64,000 nucleotides of DNA from Agromyces sp. Leaf222 (GCF_001421565.1 NZ_LMKQ01000001.1:1611651-1675650), one strand, 5' to 3'. Shown: positions 52,728 through 61,055, numbered from the stretch's first letter. Made by a program: numbers and translations. The notes: generated by a model from the sequence alone, not told the origin.

Positions 52728-54253
52728 CCATGAACGACTTCCGACGCGACCCTGCCGACGTGCTGGCCGAACTCGCCGCCCTGCGCGAGGGCGACGCGCC
52801 AACGCACGGCGGCCGGGTGCTCTCGTACGTGTACGACTCCGGCCTCGCCGAGCTCGATGAGCTCTCCGCCTCGGCCGCGCGGCTCGTACAGCCCGTCAAC
52901 GGCCTCGACCCGACGACGTTCACCTCGGTCGCGGCCATGGAGGCGGGCGTCGTCGGGTTCGCCCGACGCGTGTTCCACGGCGAGTCCGGCGGCACGGACT
53001 CGGCCGAGGTCGTCGTCGGCACCGTCACCTCGGGCGGCACCGAGAGCTGCCTGCTCGCGGTGAAGACGGCTCGCGACGCCTGGCGCGCGGTACGCGTCGG
53101 CACGCCGCGGATGCCGCGCATCGTCGCCCCGATCACGGTGCACGCCGCGTTCCACAAGGCGGCCGAGTACTTCGGGCTCGTGCTCGACCTCGTTCCCGTC
53201 GATCCGGCGACGGGCACGCTCGCGGCATCCGCCATCGAGGACCGCCTCGGCGACGACGTGGCGCTCGTCGTGGTCTCGGCCCCGTCGTATCCGTTCGCGA
53301 GCCTCGACCCGGTCGCGGATGTCGCGGCGGTCTGCCGTGCGCGCGGCATCGCGCTGCACGTCGACGCCTGCATCGGCGGCTTCGCGCTCGGCTTCTGGCC
53401 CGACGACCTGCCCGCATGGGACTTCGCCGTGCCCGGTGTCACGAGCCTCTCGGCCGACCTGCACAAGTACGGCTACGCGCCGAAGGGCGTCTCGGTGCTG
53501 CTCACGCGCGGCCGCGACCGTCAGCGTCACCAGTACTTCCGCACGACCGGGTGGCCGGGCTACCCCGTCGTGAACCCGACGATGACGGGGTCCAAGCCGG
53601 CCGGTCCGCTCGCGGCCGCCTGGTCGATCATCGAGGTGCTGGGCGAGCAGGGGTTCGCCGGGTTGTCGGCGAAGGCCGCGCGTGCCACCGCGGTGCTCCG
53701 CGAGGCCGTCGAGGGCATCGAGGGCCTTCGGGTCGTCGGCGTGCCGACCGGTCCGCTGTTCGCGGTCGCGACCGACGAGTCGGTCGCTCCCGAGCAGCGC
53801 GTCGATCCGCACCACTGGGCGGATGCCGCGCGCGGCTCGGGCTGGTTCCTGCAACTGCAGCCGGGGCTCGTGCAGGCCGACGGCACGCGGCTGCCGCACA
53901 CCACGCACCTCACAATCACGCCCGTGACCGAAGGCGTCGTCGACGACCTCTCGCAGGCGCTCGTCGCCGCGGCCGACGCCGTGCGCGGCGTGCCGCAGGT
54001 CGACGGCTCGCTCGTGCTCGCCGGCCTCGCCGATGCGCTTCCCGGCGGCATCGAACCCCTGCTCGCGGCATCCGGCGGGCTCGACTCCGACACCGCGGCC
54101 GGCCTGCTCGGCGCGATCGGCCTGCTCGGCGGCGAGGGCGGCGGGCTGCCCGCGCAGATGGCGCCCGTGCTCGCGCTCGTCGAGGCGCTGCCCTCGGAGC
54201 TCACCGGGCGCCTGCTCGTGGAGCTGCTGGCGCGGGTCGTCGAGCCGCGCTGA
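52724..54253 (+). CDS. PLP-dependent lyase, sphingosine-1-phosphate-lyase/decarboxylase-like, with extra C-terminal segment
   Basis: 509 residues. Fold type I of the group II decarboxylase family: VNGLDPTTFTSVAAMEAGVVGF, GTVTSGGTESCLLAVKTARD, VVVSAPSYPFASLDPV, HVDACIGGFALGF, and the PLP lysine in SADLHKYGYAPKG (about residue 250). This pattern is that of sphingosine-1-phosphate lyases, which split phosphorylated sphingoid bases to an aldehyde and phosphoethanolamine. Residues about 425-509 form an added Leu/Gly-rich segment (LLGAIGLLGGEGGGLP) I do not recognise. It is coupled to the GPH transporter (GTGA) and divergent from an aldehyde dehydrogenase, which suggests a small catabolic unit; the substrate is inferred. 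Confidence 0.78.
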   Translation: MTMNDFRRDPADVLAELAALREGDAPTHGGRVLSYVYDSGLAELDELSASAARLVQPVNGLDPTTFTSVAAMEAGVVGFARRVFHGESGGTDSAEVVVGTVTSGGTESCLLAVKTARDAWRAVRVGTPRMPRIVAPITVHAAFHKAAEYFGLVLDLVPVDPATGTLAASAIEDRLGDDVALVVVSAPSYPFASLDPVADVAAVCRARGIALHVDACIGGFALGFWPDDLPAWDFAVPGVTSLSADLHKYGYAPKGVSVLLTRGRDRQRHQYFRTTGWPGYPVVNPTMTGSKPAGPLAAAWSIIEVLGEQGFAGLSAKAARATAVLREAVEGIEGLRVVGVPTGPLFAVATDESVAPEQRVDPHHWADAARGSGWFLQLQPGLVQADGTRLPHTTHLTITPVTEGVVDDLSQALVAAADAVRGVPQVDGSLVLAGLADALPGGIEPLLAASGGLDSDTAAGLLGAIGLLGGEGGGLPAQMAPVLALVEALPSELTGRLLVELLARVVEPR

Positions 54254-54286
54254 CGCCTCGGCGGCGGAGCGTGGCGTGTCGCGCCG

Positions 54287-55207
54287 TCAGTTCGAGGGCA
54301 GGCCGCACCGCTCGGTGAAGTAGGCGAACAGGTCCTCCTTCAGCGAGGCCGACGCGCGCACCTCGTACTGGCCGGACCAGCCCTCGCTCGTCGTCACGAC
54401 GAGCGGCAGGATCGTGCCGCGCTTGTCCTCGGCGCCCGCGTGCGGGTCGCAGCGCGCGGGCCGGACCGGCAGCGAGATCGTCGACGGGTCATCGGATGCC
54501 TCGACGTGGGCGCTCGTGGTCGACCAGTTCAGCCCGTCCTCCGCCGAGAGCAGCGTGGTGCCGAGCACCTCGGAGAGGTCGACCGATCCGGATGCCGCGC
54601 CCGTCGGCTGCACGGCGATGTCGAGGAACGCGCGGCGGTCGACGCCGGACGCCGTCGACCGCAGGCGGTCGGCGAGGGTGAACGAGGCGACGGACTCGAC
54701 GGCGCCGGCGAGGCATCCGCTGTTCTGCAGGCGGGGGAGCGTGTCGTACGGGTCGTCGGCGCGAACGGTGCCCACCGCGGTGCCTCCGTCGACCCCGGTC
54801 ACCTCCAGCGTGACCTCGGCCGGACCGGCGTCGCCGTCGCATCGCGCCGGCGTCACGTCGACGCGGTACTGCACCGACCTTCCGTCGGCGATCGTGCGCG
54901 GGCCGTCGAAGTGCAGGCCGGGCTCCAGGCCGGGCGCCTCGACGTCGAACGACGCGAACTCGAGCTCGTCACCCGTGCCGTTGTCGAGCTGCACCACGAG
55001 GCGGCCGTCGACCACGTCCTGACGGCTCTGCAGCACGCTCGCGGAGATGCCGTCGGGCAGCGCGGCGGTCGGCTCGGGCTCGGCCGGCTGCTGCGTGCAC
55101 GCCGCCGTCGCGACGACGGCGAGCAGCACGAGCGCAGCCCTCGGCACGAGCGCCACGCGCAGACGCCCGCCGGCGCGATGGGCGGCGGCGCGCGGCATCG
55201 GGATCAC
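54287..55207 (-). CDS. Lipoprotein, function unknown
   Basis: 306 residues. Signal peptide with lipobox-like VATAAC (Cys near residue 37) behind an Arg-rich start. The mature part has two similar beta-rich halves, each with a late Cys pair (TPARCDG...NSGCLAG; RPARCDPH...TERCGLPSN), so it may be an internally repeated extracellular domain with two disulfides. I do not recognise a family. The GTG overlaps the Mrp stop by four bases (GTGA), the end of an overlapping four-gene set. Confidence 0.7.
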   Translation of the reverse strand: MIPMPRAAAHRAGGRLRVALVPRAALVLLAVVATAACTQQPAEPEPTAALPDGISASVLQSRQDVVDGRLVVQLDNGTGDELEFASFDVEAPGLEPGLHFDGPRTIADGRSVQYRVDVTPARCDGDAGPAEVTLEVTGVDGGTAVGTVRADDPYDTLPRLQNSGCLAGAVESVASFTLADRLRSTASGVDRRAFLDIAVQPTGAASGSVDLSEVLGTTLLSAEDGLNWSTTSAHVEASDDPSTISLPVRPARCDPHAGAEDKRGTILPLVVTTSEGWSGQYEVRASASLKEDLFAYFTERCGLPSN

Positions 55208-56403
55208 CGCACCGAGACGTCGAGCCGGCGACCGGAGAGCCGGCGCGGCCGGGTCGCGATGACCTCGGCGACGCGTTCGATGGCCACGGCGGCCGGATCG
55301 TCGGGGGCACCGGCGACGACCGGGGTGCCCTCGTCGCCGCCCTGGCGCAGCGCGATGCTGAGCGGCACGCTCGCGATGAGCGGCACGGCCTCGGCCTGCC
55401 CGGCCGAGAGGCGTCGTGCGACCTCGGCGCCGCCGCCCGACCCGAAGAGATCGAGCACGGTGCCGTCGGGTCCGGCGAGGCCGGCCATGTTCTCGACGAC
55501 GCCGATGATGCGCTGGCCGGTCTGCCGCGCGACGACGCCGGACCGCTCGGCGACGTCGGCCGCTGCGGGCTGCGGGGTCGTGACCACGAGTACCTCGGCA
55601 TTCGGCAGCAGCTGCCCGAGCGAGATCGCGATGTCGCCGGTGCCGGGCGGCAGGTCGACGAGCAGCACGTCGAGGTCGCCGAAGTAGACGTCGGTGAGGA
55701 ACTGGTTGAGCGTGCGGTGCAGCATCGGTCCGCGCCAGGCGACCGCGACCGAGGATGCGCGCGAACCCGGCTCCGCGGGCTCGACGAACATGCCGATCGA
55801 GATGACCTTCACGCCGTGGGCGACGGGGGGCAGGATCATGTCGTTGACCTGCGTCGGCCGGGCGGCGAGTCCCTCGTCGTCGACGAGCCCCAGCAGCGCT
55901 GGGATCGAGAACCCGTGCACGTCGGCGTCGATGAGCCCCACCGACAGGCCGCGTGCCGCGAGCGCGACGGCGAGGTTCGCCGTGAGCGTGGACTTGCCGA
56001 CGCCGCCCTTGCCGCTCGTGACCGCGATCACGTGCGTGAGGGTGCCGGGGCCGAACGGATTGCCGCGACCGGCCTTGCCGCCGCGCAGGCGCTCGGTCAG
56101 CGCCGTTCGCTGCGCCGGCGTCATGACGGTGAGCGTGACATCCGCCATGCCCTCGCCCGCGACCGTCTCGGCCGCCTGCCGCACGTCGCGTTCGATGCGG
56201 TCGGATGCCGGACAGCCGACGATCGTGAGTCGCACCACGACCTGCACGCGCGCGCCGTCGACCGACACCGACTCGAGCATGTCGAGCTCGGTGATGGGCT
56301 TGCGGATCTCGGGGTCGATGACGGACTCGAGGGCTCGGCGGACCGCGGCCTCGAGCTCGGCGGGGTCGGCCGCCTCAGGAGCGGGGTGCGGCATTCGCGG
56401 CAT
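55204..56403 (-). CDS. mrp: Mrp/NBP35-family P-loop ATPase (iron-sulfur carrier type)
   Basis: 399 residues. Residues about 15-95 are a MIP18/DUF59 domain (VIDPEIRKPITELDMLESV); residues about 125-390 are a deviant Walker A ATPase (VTSGKGGVGKSTLTANLAVALA), with DADVHGFSIPALLG, VAWRGPMLHRTLNQFL and LLVDLPPGTGDIAISLGQ. Homologues load iron-sulfur clusters into proteins. The CxxC pair found near the C-terminus of many Mrp proteins is absent: the matching region reads ENMAGLAGPDGTVLDLFGSG. It overlaps the DUF1003 gene by 29 bases; a start at 56394 would shorten this. Confidence 0.9.
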   Translation of the reverse strand: MPRMPHPAPEAADPAELEAAVRRALESVIDPEIRKPITELDMLESVSVDGARVQVVVRLTIVGCPASDRIERDVRQAAETVAGEGMADVTLTVMTPAQRTALTERLRGGKAGRGNPFGPGTLTHVIAVTSGKGGVGKSTLTANLAVALAARGLSVGLIDADVHGFSIPALLGLVDDEGLAARPTQVNDMILPPVAHGVKVISIGMFVEPAEPGSRASSVAVAWRGPMLHRTLNQFLTDVYFGDLDVLLVDLPPGTGDIAISLGQLLPNAEVLVVTTPQPAAADVAERSGVVARQTGQRIIGVVENMAGLAGPDGTVLDLFGSGGGAEVARRLSAGQAEAVPLIASVPLSIALRQGGDEGTPVVAGAPDDPAAVAIERVAEVIATRPRRLSGRRLDVSVR

Positions 56404-56905
56404 CCTCGTCGTCTTTTCGATCGAGTTCTTCGAGGACGGCCCGCAGCTCCGCCCGGATGAAGTCCTTCGACGCGAGGTCGCGCATGGCCAGGCGCAGGGC
56501 GACGACCTCGCGCGCGAGGTACTCGGTGTCGGCGAGGTTGCGCTCGGCGCGCTGGCGGTCCTGCTCGATCTGCACGCGGTCGCGGTCGTCCTGACGGTTC
56601 TGAGCCAGCAGGATGAGGGGGGCGGCGTACGACGCCTGCAGGCTCAGCACGAGCGTGAGTGCCGTGAACCCGATGGCGACGGAGTCGAAGCGCATGTTCT
56701 CGGGGGCGAAGGTGTTCCAGAGCATCCACCCGATGGCGAAGACCGAGAGTCCCAGCAGGAAGCCCGGCGTGCCCATTCCTCGCGCGACCCACTCGGTGAA
56801 TCGCCCGAACCGGTCGTTGTCACCGCTCCGGCGGAACTGGGGTGCACGCCGACTGCCCTTCGGAGTGTCGAAACGCCGTTCGTCGGCGTTGTTAGCGCGT
56901 GCCAT
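56375..56905 (-). CDS. DUF1003 membrane protein
   Basis: 176 residues. The DUF1003 core is plain: two membrane helices (FLLGLSVFAIGWMLWNT and IGFTALTLVLSLQASYAAPLILL) followed by NRQDDRDRVQIEQDRQRAERNL and a cytosolic helical tail. Function unknown; in actinobacteria it often follows an MgtE-like CBS protein, as here, where it overlaps that gene by 14 bases. Translational coupling with its neighbours suggests a shared envelope task. Confidence 0.87.
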   Translation of the reverse strand: MARANNADERRFDTPKGSRRAPQFRRSGDNDRFGRFTEWVARGMGTPGFLLGLSVFAIGWMLWNTFAPENMRFDSVAIGFTALTLVLSLQASYAAPLILLAQNRQDDRDRVQIEQDRQRAERNLADTEYLAREVVALRLAMRDLASKDFIRAELRAVLEELDRKDDEDAANAAPRS

Positions 56906-58226
56906 CTGCTGCCCTCCTCGCGGTGCTCGGGATCGGGATGCTCCCGGTCGTCAGTTGTGCGCGGGCGGTCGCGCGTTTGCTCACCTCGTCGTCGTCTTCG
57001 GGATGACTTCGCCAGTCATCGGGCAGCAGGTAGTCGAGCACGTCGTCGATCGTGACCACGCCGACGAGGCGGTGCTTCTCGTCGATGACCGGCACCGAGA
57101 CCAGGTCGTAGCTCGCGAGGATGCGGCTGACCTCGGCGGCCGACGTGCCGGCGCCGACGGGCTCGAGGCCCTGGTCGATCAGGGTGCCGAGGCGTTCGTG
57201 CGGGGGATACCGCAGCATGCGCTGGAAGTGCACGACGCCCAGGAACCGCCCGGTGGGGGCCTCGTAGGGCGGCAGCGTCACGCAGACGGCCGCACCGAGG
57301 GCCGGAGGCAGGTCGTGGCGGCGGATGAGGGCGAGCCCCTCGGCCACCGTGGCATCGGCCGAGACGATGATCGGCTCGGTCGTCATGAGACCGCCGGCGG
57401 TGTCGGGCCCGTACGAGAGCAGCATGCGCACGTCTTCGGCCTCTTCGGGCTCCATGAGCTCGAGCAGGTGCTCGCCGCGCTCCTCGGGGAGTTGCGCGAT
57501 GAGGTCGGCGGCGTCGTCGGGCTGCATGTGATCGAGCACGTCGGCGGCGCGGTCGTCGCCGAGGCCGGAGAGGATCTCGACCTGGTCGGACTCGGGCATC
57601 TCCTCGAGCACGTCGGCGAGGCGGTCGTCGGAGAGTTCTTCAGCGACCTCCTGGCGGCGCGCCACCGGCAGGTCGAGGAGCGTGTTCGCGAGGTCGGCGG
57701 GCTTCAGCTCGGAGTACGTCGCGATGAGCTGCTCGGCGGACTGCGCCTCGCCCGACGGGGCGAGCTCGCGCACCTCGCGCCACGTGACGTAGGCGGACTG
57801 GCCCTTCGAGAACGGCGATGCGCCCTTCGGCCGGCGCACGAAGAGCTGCTCGACCTCCCACTCGCCCGGCTCGCGCTCCTCGATCGAGACGTCTTCGACC
57901 GACGCCTCGCCGGAGCCGTCGTTGAACGACACCTTGCGGCCTAGCATCTCGGCGATCACGCGCACCTCGCCGCCGCGCTGCTCGAAGCGGCGCAGGTTGA
58001 TGAGGCCGGTCGTGATGATCTGCCCGCCGCCGATCGAGGTGACTCGACCGATCGAGAGGAACACCCGGCGTTTGCCCGGAACCTCGACGATGAGCCCCAC
58101 CACCCGTGGCGGGTCGTTGCGGCGGTACACGACGAGGACGTCGCGCACCTTGCCGACCCGATCACCGGCGGGGTCGAAGACGGCGCATCCGGCGAGTCGG
58201 GCGACGAAGACTCTCGTTGCGCTCAC
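56892..58226 (-). CDS. Soluble MgtE N-domain/CBS protein with PRC-barrel, no membrane part
   Basis: 444 residues. Residues about 1-140 resemble PRC-barrel modules (FVARLAGCAVFDPAGDRVGKVRDVLVV, LINLRRFEQRGGEVRV). Residues about 165-275 are the MgtE N-terminal superhelical repeat (LANTLLDLPVARRQEVAEELSDDRLADVLEEMPESDQVEIL). Residues about 280-400 hold two CBS domains (MTTEPIIVSADATVAEGLALI; LVSVPVIDEKHRLVGVVTIDDVLDYLLPDD). The Mg2+-channel helices of real MgtE are missing. It looks like a Mg2+- or nucleotide-sensing regulator, not a transporter. GTG start with TAAGTT six bases upstream. Confidence 0.87.
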   Translation of the reverse strand: MSATRVFVARLAGCAVFDPAGDRVGKVRDVLVVYRRNDPPRVVGLIVEVPGKRRVFLSIGRVTSIGGGQIITTGLINLRRFEQRGGEVRVIAEMLGRKVSFNDGSGEASVEDVSIEEREPGEWEVEQLFVRRPKGASPFSKGQSAYVTWREVRELAPSGEAQSAEQLIATYSELKPADLANTLLDLPVARRQEVAEELSDDRLADVLEEMPESDQVEILSGLGDDRAADVLDHMQPDDAADLIAQLPEERGEHLLELMEPEEAEDVRMLLSYGPDTAGGLMTTEPIIVSADATVAEGLALIRRHDLPPALGAAVCVTLPPYEAPTGRFLGVVHFQRMLRYPPHERLGTLIDQGLEPVGAGTSAAEVSRILASYDLVSVPVIDEKHRLVGVVTIDDVLDYLLPDDWRSHPEDDDEVSKRATARAQLTTGSIPIPSTARRAADGTR

Positions 58227-58232
58227 GGTACC

Positions 58233-58238
58233 AACTTA
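58233..58238 (-). promoter_or_regulatory. -10 box of a leaderless promoter for the MgtE-N gene
   Basis: TAAGTT ends six bases before the GTG at 58226. Confidence 0.5.
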
Positions 58239-58258
58239 GCCCGTGGGAGGATGAGGAG

Positions 58259-59053
58259 GTGAGCACCCCATCGCCGTTCGGCGGCCGCATGTCCAGAGCC
58301 TTCCCGACTTTGCCGCAGGGCGAGACGGTCGCGAGCTTCGAGACCTACGCCGAGGCGCAGGCGGGTGTCGACGCGCTCGCGAAGGCCGAGTTCCCGCTCA
58401 AGGAGCTCGCGATCGTCGGCACGGGGCTCACGAGCGTCGAGCGCATCACCGGCAAGCTCACGTGGGGCCGTGCGGCCGGTGCCGGTGCGCTCTCGGGCGC
58501 CTGGTTCGGCACGTTCCTCGGCCTGCTGTTCTTCATCTTCGCGCCCACGCCGTCCTCGGTCGGCATCCTGATCTCGGCCGTGCTCATCGGCGCCGGCTTC
58601 GGCATGATCTTCAGCGTGGTCTCGTACTCGGTCAACCGCCGTCGCCGCGACTTCACCTCGGTCGCGCAGGTGCTCGCCACGAGCTACTCGATCGTGGCCG
58701 AGACCGCGCACGTCGAACGCGCCCGACAGGTGCTCGGCGTGACCGAGGCGCCCGCGCCGGCCCTGCCGACGCCCGGTGCCGCGTCGCCCGCCCAGCCGTT
58801 CGCGTCGTCGCGTACCCGCTCGTCATCGGCCGGCCAGTACGGGGAGATGTCGGATGCCGCGGCAGCCGACCATCCTGCCGCCACCGACAGCGGGGCCGCC
58901 GAACCGGCGGTCGCCGCTGACGCCTCGGCGTCCGATCCCGAGGTCGCGCCCGACGCCGGCGCGGCGGAGCCGCAGGGCCTCACGTACGGCGAGGCGCTCG
59001 ACGCCGCCCGACGTGCGGAGCGCGAGAAGCGGCGGTCCGGCGGCGACGCCTGA
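58259..59053 (+). CDS. General-stress-type membrane protein with glycine-rich helix pair
   Basis: 264 residues. The first ~75 residues form a small alpha/beta domain (GETVASFETYAEAQAGVDALAKAEFPLKELAIVGTGL) seen in actinobacterial general stress proteins. Two glycine-rich helices follow (GALSGAWFGTFLGLLFFIFAP; ILISAVLIGAGFGMIFSVVSY). The C-terminal ~120 residues are Ala/Ser/Asp-rich and probably disordered, ending in a basic helix. Function unknown. GTG start after GGAGGATGAGGAG. It is divergent from the MgtE-N gene with 32 bases between starts, so the two share a control region. Confidence 0.72.
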   Translation: MSTPSPFGGRMSRAFPTLPQGETVASFETYAEAQAGVDALAKAEFPLKELAIVGTGLTSVERITGKLTWGRAAGAGALSGAWFGTFLGLLFFIFAPTPSSVGILISAVLIGAGFGMIFSVVSYSVNRRRRDFTSVAQVLATSYSIVAETAHVERARQVLGVTEAPAPALPTPGAASPAQPFASSRTRSSSAGQYGEMSDAAAADHPAATDSGAAEPAVAADASASDPEVAPDAGAAEPQGLTYGEALDAARRAEREKRRSGGDA

Positions 59054-59114
59054 GCGGCCCCCCGGCGTTGCTGCGAGGTCGCTGAGTTCGGCCGACGAGC
59101 GGGGACTCGCGATA

Positions 59115-59120
59115 TATCGT
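59115..59120 (+). promoter_or_regulatory. -10 box of a leaderless promoter for the PGPGW protein gene
   Basis: TATCGT ends six bases before the ATG at 59127. Confidence 0.5.
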
Positions 59121-59126
59121 GTCTCC

Positions 59127-59489
59127 ATGGTGACCGAGCAGGAACTCTCACGCGAGATCGACGAGGCCGAACGCCACGACCGCCCGATCCGGCGGGTGCT
59201 GCGCGGCATCCGTCGGCGCATCCACGACCGCCCGGCGCTGCGGCGCACCTACCGCGTGCTCGTCGGCGTGCTCGGCGGAACCGTCGCCGTCGTCGGGCTC
59301 GCCCTCGTGCCACTGCCGGGGCCCGGATGGCTCGTGGTCTTCCTCGGACTCGCGATCCTCGGCACCGAGTTCGCCTGGGCGCGCCGCCTCGCGGCCTTCA
59401 CGAAGCGTCAGCTCGCCCGCTTCTGGGCCTGGTGGCAGGCCCGCCGCGCTGCGAAGACGGCAGCGGGGCGACGCGGCGTGACCGCCTGA
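59127..59489 (+). CDS. PGPGW-motif transmembrane protein (TIGR02611-like)
   Basis: 120 residues. A basic cytosolic N-terminus (RRVLRGIRRRIHDRPALRRTYR) leads to two helices joined by LPGPGWLVVFLGLAILGTEFAWARR, the hallmark of this actinobacterial family. Function unknown. The ATG is fixed by the TATCGT box; the frame is open upstream, but that stretch is the end of the preceding gene. Confidence 0.82.
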   Translation: MVTEQELSREIDEAERHDRPIRRVLRGIRRRIHDRPALRRTYRVLVGVLGGTVAVVGLALVPLPGPGWLVVFLGLAILGTEFAWARRLAAFTKRQLARFWAWWQARRAAKTAAGRRGVTA

Positions 59490-59507
59490 CGCGTCAGCGG
59501 ACGAACC

Positions 59508-60170
59508 TCACTCGCCGTACGTCACCACGACGATGGCCGTCGGCGAGAGCTCGAAGCCCTGGCCGCTGGTCGCGTCCTCGCACCGAACGCCGTCGTCGGT
59601 CGTCGACTGGCACGACACCGTGCCCACCGTGATGCGTTCACCTTCGGCGAGGATGTGCGCGGCCCGCATGCCGCCGAACGCGGCGTCGGTGTTTCGACGA
59701 GGCATCGGGGCGTCGTCACCGCGCACGACGAGTCCGTTGCGGCATCCGAGCTCCCCGAGCTGCGCGCAGTACTCGGCGAAGGAGGTGTCCTCCCAGCGCC
59801 AGGTCTGGCCGAGGGATACCGCGCAGCCCCAGGCGGCTTCATCGGGGAACTCCCAGTCGGAGGTGATCTGGCAGTTGACCGTTCCGTCGCCCACGCCGAA
59901 CGACGTGTCCGGCAGGTACTCGGTGGTGAAGCGCGCGGGATCCACTTCGACCGGCTCGACCGGCTCGGCCGGCTCGACCGGTTCGGGGGACGGGGCCGCC
60001 TCGGTGGCGTCGCCGACGGCCGTCTCGGTGGGTGCGATCGTCGTGGCGGGCGTCTCGAGCGGGGCGGCCGTGGGGGCCGCGACGCATCCGCTGAGCAGCA
60101 GGGCGAGCGCCGCCGAGGCTCCGGCGACGGCGGCGATGCGGAACGCGTCGCCGAACGGGTTTCGGGTCAT
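59508..60170 (-). CDS. Lipoprotein A of a tandem paralogue pair
   Basis: 220 residues. Signal peptide with lipobox LLLSGC at about residue 29, then a Pro/Glu/Thr linker of ~50 residues and a C-terminal domain with six Cys (VNCQITSDW, WGCAVSL, EYCAQLGELGCRNG, VSCQSTTDDGVRCED). The Cys spacing and the ending VGTVSCQSTTDDGVRC ... GQGFELS match lipoprotein B at 60378-61043, so the two arose by duplication. Probably an outside-facing disulfide-rich domain; function unknown. Start by TAGATT seven bases before ATG. Confidence 0.78.
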   Translation of the reverse strand: MTRNPFGDAFRIAAVAGASAALALLLSGCVAAPTAAPLETPATTIAPTETAVGDATEAAPSPEPVEPAEPVEPVEVDPARFTTEYLPDTSFGVGDGTVNCQITSDWEFPDEAAWGCAVSLGQTWRWEDTSFAEYCAQLGELGCRNGLVVRGDDAPMPRRNTDAAFGGMRAAHILAEGERITVGTVSCQSTTDDGVRCEDATSGQGFELSPTAIVVVTYGE

Positions 60171-60177
60171 GATCGGA

Positions 60178-60183
60178 AATCTA
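60178..60183 (-). promoter_or_regulatory. -10 box of a leaderless promoter for lipoprotein A
   Basis: TAGATT ends seven bases before the ATG at 60170. Confidence 0.5.
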
Positions 60184-60238
60184 GGGCATGCTCGGGCCGG
60201 GGCGCAGCGGTGCGACCCGCCCGCGCATCACGGTTCGA

Positions 60239-60322
60239 TCACGGGCGTGCGGCCCCCTGCACCCATGCCTCGACCTCGGCGACCGTGCGCGGGGTCCCGC
60301 GGACAGGTTCTCGGTGCCTCGG
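60239..60322 (-). pseudogene. Remnant of the aminopeptidase P gene 3' end
   Basis: On the minus strand this stretch reads Glu-Asn-Leu-Ser-Ala-Gly, loses one base, then continues TVAEVEAWVQGA and a stop, the exact end of the aminopeptidase P gene at 61231-62802. Over about 65 bases around 60252-60316 nearly all positions agree. It lies between the two paralogous lipoprotein genes, with the true aminopeptidase gene just beyond lipoprotein B. It is therefore the left-over of a tandem duplication, not a working gene. Confidence 0.9.
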
Positions 60323-60330
60323 ATGCCGCC

Positions 60331-60358
60331 GCCGGGCGCCGGGCGCCGGGCGCCGGGC
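60331..60358. repeat. Heptamer repeat GCCGGGC, four copies
   Basis: Four exact head-to-tail copies, directly beside the aminopeptidase remnant and ~20 bases after the stop of lipoprotein B. Confidence 0.9.
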
Positions 60359-60377
60359 GTCGTCGACGGCCTGAGCG

Positions 60378-61043
60378 TCACCAGATCCGGTTGCGGGAGT
60401 GCGAGATCGTGAAACCGTGAGCATGGTCGGCGTCTCGACACGTGACACCGGTGTCCGTCGACTCGCAGGTGATCGGTCCGACGACGATCGCAGACCCGTA
60501 CGGGAGTACCCAATCGACGGGATGCAGCGAGTAGGTGGCGTCGCTCTTGGCGAGCGGACGCGGCGTCTCGCCGCCGTCGGACTCGATCCCCCAACCGCAA
60601 CGGACCTCCATGCCGTGACAGAAATCGCTCGGGTCGGCGTCGGGGAACGACCAGTCCTTCTCATCGATCCGGCATCCATAGAGGAAATCCTCGGAGGACC
60701 TCTGGCGGTAGATTCCGCAGTGCAGATTTCCGGAGGGCGAGTCGAACTCGAACCCCCTGCCGGGGTCCCCTGCCTCCGTGCCGGCGAGAAGCGGTGAGGC
60801 GGCGAGGTCGTACGATGCCGGATCGACGATCGCGAACTGCGTCGCGTCGGGCGTCGGCTCCGACGTGGGACTGGGACTGGGGGTGGGAACGGACGTCGGC
60901 ACGGGCGCCGGCTGCGTCGGTGCCGCCGAGCTCGACGCAGCATCGCCGTTCCCGGCCTCGGCGGCCGCGCCTCCGACACATCCGGTGAGGAGGAGCAGGC
61001 AGGGGAGGGCAAGCAGCACCGCTGCTGCGTGGTGTCGGGTCAC
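60378..61043 (-). CDS. Lipoprotein B of a tandem paralogue pair
   Basis: 221 residues. Signal peptide with lipobox LLLTGC (about residue 22), a Pro/Thr/Ser-rich linker (~45 residues), and a six-Cys C-terminal domain (LHCGIYRQ, YGCRIDEKDW, DFCHGMEVRCGWG, ITCESTDTGVTCRDA) ending in HGFTISHSRNRIW. It parallels lipoprotein A in plan and Cys order. Function unknown; this domain type resembles actinobacterial secreted proteins of unknown role. GTG start, six bases after TAAGTT. Confidence 0.78.
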   Translation of the reverse strand: MTRHHAAAVLLALPCLLLLTGCVGGAAAEAGNGDAASSSAAPTQPAPVPTSVPTPSPSPTSEPTPDATQFAIVDPASYDLAASPLLAGTEAGDPGRGFEFDSPSGNLHCGIYRQRSSEDFLYGCRIDEKDWSFPDADPSDFCHGMEVRCGWGIESDGGETPRPLAKSDATYSLHPVDWVLPYGSAIVVGPITCESTDTGVTCRDADHAHGFTISHSRNRIW

Positions 61044-61049
61044 ACGTTG

Positions 61050-61055
61050 AACTTA
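61050..61055 (-). promoter_or_regulatory. -10 box of a leaderless promoter for lipoprotein B
   Basis: TAAGTT ends six bases before the GTG at 61043. Confidence 0.5.

Noticed and set aside
49674-52802. Aldehyde dehydrogenase as a 1042-residue fusion protein
   Set aside because: The open frame continues upstream of the true start, but the extra 526 codons are antisense to the GPH transporter and have no domain. A -10 box seven bases before the ATG at 51224 sets the start.
60239-61012. 257-codon minus-strand frame ending with an aminopeptidase-P-like tail
   Set aside because: The tail is the pepP remnant, and the rest is an out-of-frame reading of lipoprotein B. It is not a separate gene.
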